Assembly: GCA_038318455.1 (NCBI GenBank)
Contig: JBBQCF010000030.1
Coordinates: forward strand, 1 to 11,474
Source of the DNA: UBA12068 sp038318455
GTDB taxonomy: Bacteria > Patescibacteriota > Minisyncoccia > Moranbacterales > GWC2-37-73
Length of the DNA stretch: 11,474 bases
Reading direction: 5' to 3'
Made by a program: the position numbers and the translations under genes. Numbering within the stretch: the first letter of the stretch is position 1; each line of letters opens with the position of its first letter. Under the pieces are notes generated by a model, which had not been told where the DNA came from, made no database searches, and worked only from the letters and a program-made list of their open reading frames with translations. Below, in pieces: positions 6,926 through 11,474 of this stretch.

Positions 6926-6957
6926 AATAGATAGCTAGATAGATAGATAGATAGATA
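6926..6957. repeat. GATA tetranucleotide microsatellite in a promoter
   Basis: Eight 4-bp units are present: AATA, GATA, GCTA, then five perfect GATA. The tract covers the -35 region and spacer upstream of the extended -10 at 6914-6922, and ends exactly where the DnaA-box repeat (6958-6981) begins. Tracts like this change length by polymerase slippage. Confidence 0.9.
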
Positions 6958-6981
6958 GAAGTTATCCACAGATAAAATCAT
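6958..6981. repeat. 24-bp repeat copy B with a perfect DnaA box
   Basis: Identical to 3877-3900 and containing TTATCCACA (6962-6970). It lies about 43 bp upstream of the -10 of the envelope operon, a position like that of copy A relative to the nrdR promoter. Downstream on the plus strand both copies run into A-rich sequence that ends in an intrinsic terminator. Confidence 0.7.
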
Positions 6982-7066
6982 GCAGACATACAAGCATTTA
7001 AATATGCAAAAAAACAAACGAAATACAAACAAATATATACGAGCAAAAACACTTAAAAATACAAGC

Positions 7067-7098
7067 AAAAAAAACGGAGAAGTAATTCTCCGTTTTTT
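7067..7098 (-). terminator. Bidirectional intrinsic terminator after the bL25 gene
   Basis: ACGGAGAA (7074-7081) and TTCTCCGT (7086-7093) form a perfect 8-bp stem with a GTAA loop. It is flanked by eight A on one side and six T on the other, so the minus-strand transcript ends in a U-run. It lies 26 nt after the bL25 stop codon. Confidence 0.9.
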
Positions 7099-7123
7099 AA
7101 AAGGTATTTTGAAAGGTATGGAA

Positions 7124-7798
7124 CTACTTCTTCTTTTCTTCAACAACAGGAGCTTCTTTCACAACACCAACAACCTTTGAAACATCTCCTTCAACTTTCG
7201 TATCAAGATCAGCTAGTGATTCTTCAGAGCGAGGAGCAGATACCATTGCAATAACAGTTTCACCATCAAGAAGAATTTCAACTTTATCAGAAATTTTCAA
7301 ATCACTCACAGTGATCACATCATCAAAAGTAGCTAGTTTTGAGATATCAATTTCATATTTTTCTGGAAGATCAGCTGGCAAACATTTCACAGAGATTTCA
7401 TCCATATTTTTCACAAGCACACCGCCAAGAGCTTTCACAGCAGCAGACTCACCGACAAATTCCAATGGAATTTCAGTTTCAACTTCTTCTTTCATGTTCA
7501 CTTGGAAAAAATCAATGTGTGTAACTTTTCCACTCATTGGAGCCAATTGAATGTCATGAATAAGAGCATTAACTTTTTTTCCAGCAACTTCAACTTCAAT
7601 CAAAGCACTTTCTCCAGCCTTTGAATATACACGCTTAAAATCAATATATTTTACTGCCAAATTTTGACAAGCAATCTTGTTTCCATACATCACTGCAGGA
7701 ATCATGTCTTGCAAACGTAATTTTTTAGCTTTTTTTCCAACCTCTTCACGGATAACTGCTTTCAATGCAATTGTTTTACTCATGCGATCTTGTGACAT
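7124..7798 (-). CDS. rplY: Large ribosomal subunit protein bL25 (CTC/TL5 type)
   Basis: 224 aa, the long form of bL25, which binds loop E of 5S rRNA in the large ribosomal subunit. The N-terminal 5S-binding domain (about 6-100) shows the family motifs REEVGKKAKKLR, MIPAVMYG (32-39) and THIDFFQV (93-100). The C-terminal TL5 domain (about 105-195) includes IPLEFVGES and LGGVLVK. An acidic-to-lysine tail (VVEEKKK) follows. The start is uncertain: ATG at 7798 or, equally likely, ATG at 7783 (MSKTIALKAV); neither has a Shine-Dalgarno site. The DNA just before 7798 carries a CATGTTCCATG repeat like that near rodA. It is preceded by a leader of about 265 nt with a 5S-like hairpin and an attenuator-like hairpin, and followed by its own terminator, so it is probably monocistronic and may be autoregulated. 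Confidence 0.95.
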   Translation of the reverse strand: MSQDRMSKTIALKAVIREEVGKKAKKLRLQDMIPAVMYGNKIACQNLAVKYIDFKRVYSKAGESALIEVEVAGKKVNALIHDIQLAPMSGKVTHIDFFQVNMKEEVETEIPLEFVGESAAVKALGGVLVKNMDEISVKCLPADLPEKYEIDISKLATFDDVITVSDLKISDKVEILLDGETVIAMVSAPRSEESLADLDTKVEGDVSKVVGVVKEAPVVEEKKK

Positions 7799-7884
7799 TT
7801 AGCATGGAACATGGATCATCGGGGTGGAGTCTCTTTAAAAAATAACTCGCACATCTCACGCTCATTTTCACATCATCTTTGCCT

Positions 7885-7918
7885 AAAAAAATTCTTGAGT
7901 TATCTTGATAGCTCTCAA
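7885..7918 (-). promoter_or_regulatory. Attenuator-like hairpin in the bL25 leader
   Basis: On the minus strand TTGAG (7918-7914) and CTCAA (7899-7895) pair, with TAT/ATA pairing inside. After GAAT comes a seven-T run (7891-7885). It has the form of a weak intrinsic terminator, placed about 90 nt before the bL25 start codon and inside the predicted leader. Confidence 0.5.
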
Positions 7919-7977
7919 ATTTTTTAAAACAAATCTGACGCAAAACTGAGCACGAATTGCACAATTTATTTTTTACA

Positions 7978-8021
7978 GAGCCTCGGTAGCAAAAAATGGC
8001 GTTGCTACAAGTCCTACTCTC
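7978..8021 (-). promoter_or_regulatory. 5S rRNA loop E-like hairpin in the bL25 leader
   Basis: On the minus strand GAGAGTAGG (8021-8013) faces CCGAGGCTC (7986-7978). Between them TAGCAA and TTGCTA (8007-8002 / 7992-7987) form a perfect stem with a 9-nt loop and an ACTTG bulge. GAGAGTAGG is identical to the 3' strand of loop E in the 5S rRNA of this window. The facing strand begins CCGA as in 5S (CCGATGGTA). Aligned pair by pair, six of nine positions equal those of loop E, including both A-G pairs and the U-A between them. bL25 binds 5S loop E, so this is a candidate autoregulatory site. Confidence 0.55.
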
Positions 8022-8070
8022 CTCATTTCACATTATCTGCCTGTTAATTTATCATTTATTGACTCCCAAT

Positions 8071-8099
8071 AGAATAGCAATATTGAGCCTTTTTGTCAA
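8071..8099 (-). promoter_or_regulatory. Promoter of the bL25 gene
   Basis: On the minus strand a perfect -35 TTGACA (8099-8094) and TATTCT (8076-8071) are spaced by 17 nt. The predicted start is near 8064, giving a leader of about 265 nt. Confidence 0.7.
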
Positions 8100-8331
8100 T
8101 AATTTGGCTATTAAAAAATACTTCACACAAATTTAATGCGAAGCACTATACCTAATTATACACCTAAATTGAGTAAATGTCAAATAAGTTTAGCTATTTG
8201 AGCTTCAAATAAGGGAATTTTCAATAAAAAAAACGCAGATTCTTCGCTTCGCTCAGAATGACATAGGTTTTGTGTTTTTTATTTTGAGCTTGAGATTTTA
8301 TTGGAAATTTAGATTTGAGATTTGAGATTCT
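8100..8331. other. Intergenic region between rodA and the bL25 promoter, no gene
   Basis: A+T-rich with no ORF I can support. It holds a perfect 7-bp hairpin TCAAATA/TATTTGA (8180-8201), the terminator-like repeat at 8226-8259, and a short GAGATTT tandem run at about 8308-8326 just after the rodA stop codon. Confidence 0.6.
8226..8259 (-). terminator. Terminator-like hairpin made from a TTCGCTTCGCTCAGAAT repeat
   Basis: ATTCT (8239-8243) and AGAAT (8255-8259) enclose TCGCTTCGCTC. On the minus strand the hairpin is followed by an eight-T run, so it could end the rodA transcript. The core, with GAGCGAAGCGAAGAAT on the minus strand, resembles an intergenic repeat I recall from many unrelated bacterial genomes. 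Stem strength is modest. Confidence 0.5.
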
Positions 8332-9459
8332 CTAATTAAGGCTATCACTATAATCTTCTCTTGAAATCAAAGTTTCCCTGCGAGCGCTGATGCTGCTCAA
8401 GATTCCAATACTTGCCATCACTACAATTAATGAGCTTCCGCCATAACTAAGCATAGGAAGTGGAATTCCAGTCACAGGCATGATTCCAATATTCATTCCA
8501 ATATTCTCCCACACTTGGACAAAAAACATCAACATAATTCCCACCACAATCAAAAACCCGAAATTGTCAGGTGCGCTCATGGCAATTATTCGCATCCGAT
8601 AAAACATAATTCCAAACAAACTGATAACAATTAATGATCCCATCAGGCCAAGCTCTTCAGCAATGGAGGCAAAAATAAAGTCAGTGTGTTTTTCTGGCAG
8701 AAAGTTAAGTTGCGATTGTGATCCATGACCAATTCCCTTGCCGGTCGCTCCACCACTTCCAACAGCGATCATTGATTGAATTACATTGTATCCGCTTCCG
8801 CGTGGATCAACCACTCCTGGTTTCACTAAGCTTAAAATTCTATCCTTTTGATATGATTGCAAGCGAAACCATCCTCCAACTGAAATTACAATTCCACATG
8901 CTAAAATAAAAACAATTTTCTTGGTACTTATCCCAGACACCAGTGTCATACCGATCCAAATACCCACCAAAACCATCGCGCTTCCAAAGTCTGGCTGCTT
9001 CATGACAAGCAATATCATGATACCAGCGAGTATTAATGATGCTACCAAGCGTCCAGTCTCCCCTAATTCCATTTTCTTTTGTGAGATAAAACTAGCTAAA
9101 AAAATAATCAGGGAAAGTTTTGCCACCTCAACTGGTTGAATATGAAATGATCCTATACCAACCCAGCCAGCTGTACCTCTAATGCTCTTGCCGAAAACAA
9201 GCACCAACACCAAAATAGCCAGTGTCAAAAAATAAATAGAAGTGCTTTGTGATTTGAGATTTTGATAATTTGTTACGGAAAAAAATATCATTCCCATAGT
9301 TCCAATGCCTACAAAAATAACTTGTCGCCAAAAAATATTAAGACTGCCCGTTTCCGGAGTTGCCATTGAAATACTATACAAAACCGTAAGCCCGATACCA
9401 AGCAGAAGCATCGCGCAAAGCAGTAATATCCAATCTATTTTTAATATCTTATTAATCAT
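8332..9459 (-). CDS. rodA: SEDS peptidoglycan glycosyltransferase RodA (FtsW/RodA/SpoVE family)
   Basis: A polytopic membrane protein of 375 aa that polymerises lipid II into glycan strands, usually with a class B penicillin-binding protein. Family signatures (375-aa numbering) are RGTAGWVGIGSFHIQPVEVAKL (about 94-115, split here by position), PDFGSA (156-161), the GKGIGHGSQ and LNFLPEKHTDFIF loop with the catalytic-type Asp at about 260, AEELG, and GIPLPMLSYGGSS (331-343). About ten hydrophobic segments are visible. RodA fits better than FtsW because of the FHIQP and HTDFIF contexts, but the split is not certain. I chose the ATG at 9459 (MINKILKIDW). A longer frame from 9480 would add MFYDLCF, encoded by a 14-bp tandem repeat rather than by conserved sequence. 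Upstream is a palindromic element, then the Cys-motif membrane protein. Confidence 0.92.
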   Translation of the reverse strand: MINKILKIDWILLLCAMLLLGIGLTVLYSISMATPETGSLNIFWRQVIFVGIGTMGMIFFSVTNYQNLKSQSTSIYFLTLAILVLVLVFGKSIRGTAGWVGIGSFHIQPVEVAKLSLIIFLASFISQKKMELGETGRLVASLILAGIMILLVMKQPDFGSAMVLVGIWIGMTLVSGISTKKIVFILACGIVISVGGWFRLQSYQKDRILSLVKPGVVDPRGSGYNVIQSMIAVGSGGATGKGIGHGSQSQLNFLPEKHTDFIFASIAEELGLMGSLIVISLFGIMFYRMRIIAMSAPDNFGFLIVVGIMLMFFVQVWENIGMNIGIMPVTGIPLPMLSYGGSSLIVVMASIGILSSISARRETLISREDYSDSLN

Positions 9460-9560
9460 AAAACATAAATCATAAAACATGGAGCATTATGCAAACAACT
9501 TCAAGCAAAAATATGGGTGCTTGAATTTTATGTTCCATGATATATGCTCTATGCTTTATG
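9453..9560. repeat. Nested palindrome with 14-bp tandem repeat between rodA and its upstream gene
   Basis: Two 14-bp tandem copies ending AATCATAAAACAT lie at 9453-9466 and 9467-9480, the first overlapping the rodA start codon. 9471-9487 is an imperfect inverted repeat of 9544-9560 (15 of 17 positions). Inside it TTCAAGC (9500-9506) and GCTTGAA (9519-9525) form a perfect stem. The CATGGAnCAT modules recur at 7803-7819 just before the bL25 gene. It looks like a small repetitive intergenic element. Confidence 0.65.
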
Positions 9561-9565
9561 AAATC

Positions 9566-10360
9566 TTAGTTGAAAGAAAAATTTTGTGAATCAAAAGCAT
9601 TTGATTGAGTGTCAACTTCCATACTTTGCACGGGAGCTGACAATTGATATGGCCAAGTAAGACGAAAATCTCGTTCTTCCTTTGCGCGTATAGTGTCTAT
9701 TTCGGTCTTATTTACACCAACTATATCACCATTCTCACTACGAAGTATAACTACCACGAAAATCTTTTTTAAACTGTAAGTACTTTGATTCCTGACTATA
9801 GCATCAGCCTCACTTCCTTCCCCAGCAGGATTTGCTCCAAAATTCTTGCCAAAAACACCGATTTGAGGCTTACCAATTTCATTTAGTTTTTCCCATGACA
9901 CATCACTAATAACAAAATCAATACTAGCAGGAACCGACGAATTCGTTACTGAAATTCCAAGCTCTGCCACATACCTAGAATCAGCAGGCAAAATAAATGT
10001 GTTTCCTTCTCGCGTGGCAATGATATTTCCAGTTGAATCTTTCAAGGTAAAAACATAATGAAAAGAACTTGCACCGATGACGTCGTTTGGATTTACAATT
10101 CTAGCGACAACATCATAACTGCCATTGCCACCAAGTGTTGTTGCAACTTTTTCAATTATGATATCTTTCGTTAGGGCTGCATCTCTACATGGAGCACAAG
10201 TTCCACCACAATCCACTTCTTTTTCTGATTGATTCTTTATTCCATCAAAGCATGTTGCCGAAGATGAAAAAAAATAAAATAAAGTGAAACTAATTATACT
10301 AAAAAGTACCAGGAAAATTATTACTATATTTATTCTTTTTCCAATTCTTTGATCTTGCAT
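9566..10360 (-). CDS. Membrane-anchored protein with C-DG-N-E-DCGG-C-C motif
   Basis: 264 aa, conserved in style but with no established function I can name. Residues 1-10 are polar/basic, 11-31 are one membrane helix, and the rest faces outside. Directly after the membrane comes a cysteine motif C37-FDGIKNQSEKEVD-C51-GG-C55-AP-C58 (one threonine lies between GG and C55). This motif is often found in secreted or surface proteins of Bacteroidetes, deltaproteobacteria and CPR, and is probably disulphide-bonded. Two beta-sandwich-like segments follow, about 65-165 (VVARIVNPND...) and 185-250 (AIVRNQSTYSLKKIFVVVILRSENGDIVG), the latter like FxLYD-type extracytoplasmic domains. The C-terminus NAFDSQNF is seen in related proteins as I recall them. 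It precedes rodA by 106 nt and may work with envelope synthesis. The start at 10360 lacks a Shine-Dalgarno site but is directly before the basic patch and helix. Confidence 0.87.
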   Translation of the reverse strand: MQDQRIGKRINIVIIFLVLFSIISFTLFYFFSSSATCFDGIKNQSEKEVDCGGTCAPCRDAALTKDIIIEKVATTLGGNGSYDVVARIVNPNDVIGASSFHYVFTLKDSTGNIIATREGNTFILPADSRYVAELGISVTNSSVPASIDFVISDVSWEKLNEIGKPQIGVFGKNFGANPAGEGSEADAIVRNQSTYSLKKIFVVVILRSENGDIVGVNKTEIDTIRAKEERDFRLTWPYQLSAPVQSMEVDTQSNAFDSQNFSFN

Positions 10361-10469
10361 GTTTTTTAATTATCATTTTAAGCGTAGCCTAGTAAAAATG
10401 GCCTTATTTGCTTCGCTTTAAATAATATTGTAATTATTTTTTCTTACCTTATCATACATTTTTTCCAAC

Positions 10470-10494
10470 AAAAAAACAAGCTTATGCAGCTTGT
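10470..10494 (-). terminator. Intrinsic terminator of the rRNA operon
   Basis: On the minus strand ACAAGCT-GCATA-AGCTTGT is a perfect 7-bp stem with a 5-nt loop, followed by seven T. It lies 27 nt after the 5S rRNA 3' end. Confidence 0.9.
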
Positions 10495-10520
10495 ATTCGT
10501 AAAGTTTTTTCAAGAACAGG

Positions 10521-10631
10521 ATTCTGGCGACGGCCTACTCTCCCTCATGGAGGTACCATCGGCGCTGACTGTCTTAACTGCTCTGTTCGGGATGGGAAGA
10601 GGTGTTACCCAGTCGCAAGAGTCACCAGAAT
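10521..10631 (-). rRNA. rrf: 5S ribosomal RNA
   Basis: About 111 nt. On the minus strand the ends TTCTGGTGAC and GTCGCCAGAA pair as helix I. Conserved 5S blocks CCCATCCCGAACAG, AGTTAAG, CAGCGCCGATGGTAC and GAGAGTAGG are present, including an intact loop E (CCGATGGTA facing GAGAGTAGG), the bL25 binding site. It follows 23S rRNA by about 140 nt with no tRNA between. Ends are estimated from helix I to within a base or two. Confidence 0.96.
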
Positions 10632-10771
10632 TCTGGCCTTGAAAAAATTGCCATTGGCCTGCCCGAATTGCTTACGCAAAACGTTGCAGGCGGGTCTTTT
10701 CGTCTAATCTATTTCGTAGAGTCAAATTGCCTAACAATTAAGTAACTCTTAACTGCTAACCATAAAAATTT
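10632..10771 (-). other. 23S-5S spacer, no tRNA
   Basis: No tRNA or ORF is visible. GCCTGC and GCAGGC at about 10658-10692 can pair around the centre of the spacer and may help rRNA processing. Confidence 0.6.

Positions 10772-11474
<703 letters not shown>

Noticed and set aside
6926..6957. CRISPR-like array
   Set aside because: The units are only 4 bp with no spacers; it is a microsatellite.
3877..6981. Replication origin, because of three perfect DnaA boxes
   Set aside because: The boxes are spread over 3 kb, one inside a coding gene, with no dnaA/dnaN neighbours, no box cluster and no clear unwinding element beside them.
6901..7146. 81-codon minus-strand frame across the GATA tract
   Set aside because: It reads through the bL25 terminator and a microsatellite and starts inside the bL25 gene; the Phe/Leu/Ser-rich product reflects T-rich DNA.
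7776..7964. 62-codon minus-strand frame overlapping the bL25 start
   Set aside because: It runs through the leader hairpin region, overlaps the bL25 gene in another frame, and has no protein features or ribosome-binding site.
10632..10771. tRNA gene in the 23S-5S spacer
   Set aside because: No cloverleaf, no GTTCRANNC-like T-loop and no CCA-type acceptor pairing could be found by eye.

Overview
The window looks like part of a chromosome from a low-GC Patescibacteria/CPR-type bacterium. This is an inference from gene content, not a phylogenetic result. The pointers are A+T-rich sequence with poly-A/T intergenic stretches, a secreted Ser/Thr/Cys-rich protein with WTC-type repeats, a membrane-anchored protein with a C-DG-N-E-DCGG-C-C motif, weak or absent Shine-Dalgarno sequences, and a class III (anaerobic) ribonucleotide reductase as the only RNR seen. 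Every gene I can support is on the minus strand, so transcription runs from high to low coordinates.

In transcription order: (i) The 3' part of 23S rRNA (10772-11474) and a complete 5S rRNA (10521-10631), ended by a strong intrinsic terminator (10470-10494). (ii) A membrane-anchored Cys-motif protein (9566-10360), then a nested palindromic element (9453-9560), then a RodA/FtsW-type SEDS glycosyltransferase (8332-9459). (iii) About 500 bp of intergenic DNA holding a terminator-like repeat, a good promoter, and an unusually long leader for ribosomal protein bL25 (7124-7798). The leader contains a hairpin resembling 5S rRNA loop E, the site bL25 binds, followed by an attenuator-like hairpin. (iv) A three-gene envelope operon (6426-6875, 4453-6414, 3997-4422): a 653-aa secreted Cys-rich repeat protein between two small membrane-anchored proteins of similar design. 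Its promoter carries a GATA microsatellite where the -35 box should be. (v) The anaerobic RNR operon nrdR (3155-3607), nrdD (843-3074), a small zinc-ribbon protein ending in a copy of the NrdD glycyl-radical domain (463-753), and nrdG (1-219, cut by the window edge).

The nrd operon is coherent. NrdR is the ATP/dATP-sensing repressor, and a 15/16 match to the NrdR box sits just downstream of the predicted start site. NrdD makes dNTPs with a glycyl radical, and NrdG installs that radical. The stand-alone glycyl-radical domain may be a repair part or accessory subunit of the kind GrcA/YfiD provides for pyruvate formate-lyase. A 24-bp repeat containing a perfect DnaA box lies about 45-55 bp upstream of the -10 elements of both the nrd and envelope operons.

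The two observations I consider most likely to be new are the lone glycyl-radical/zinc-ribbon protein inside the nrd operon and the 5S-mimicking leader of the bL25 gene.
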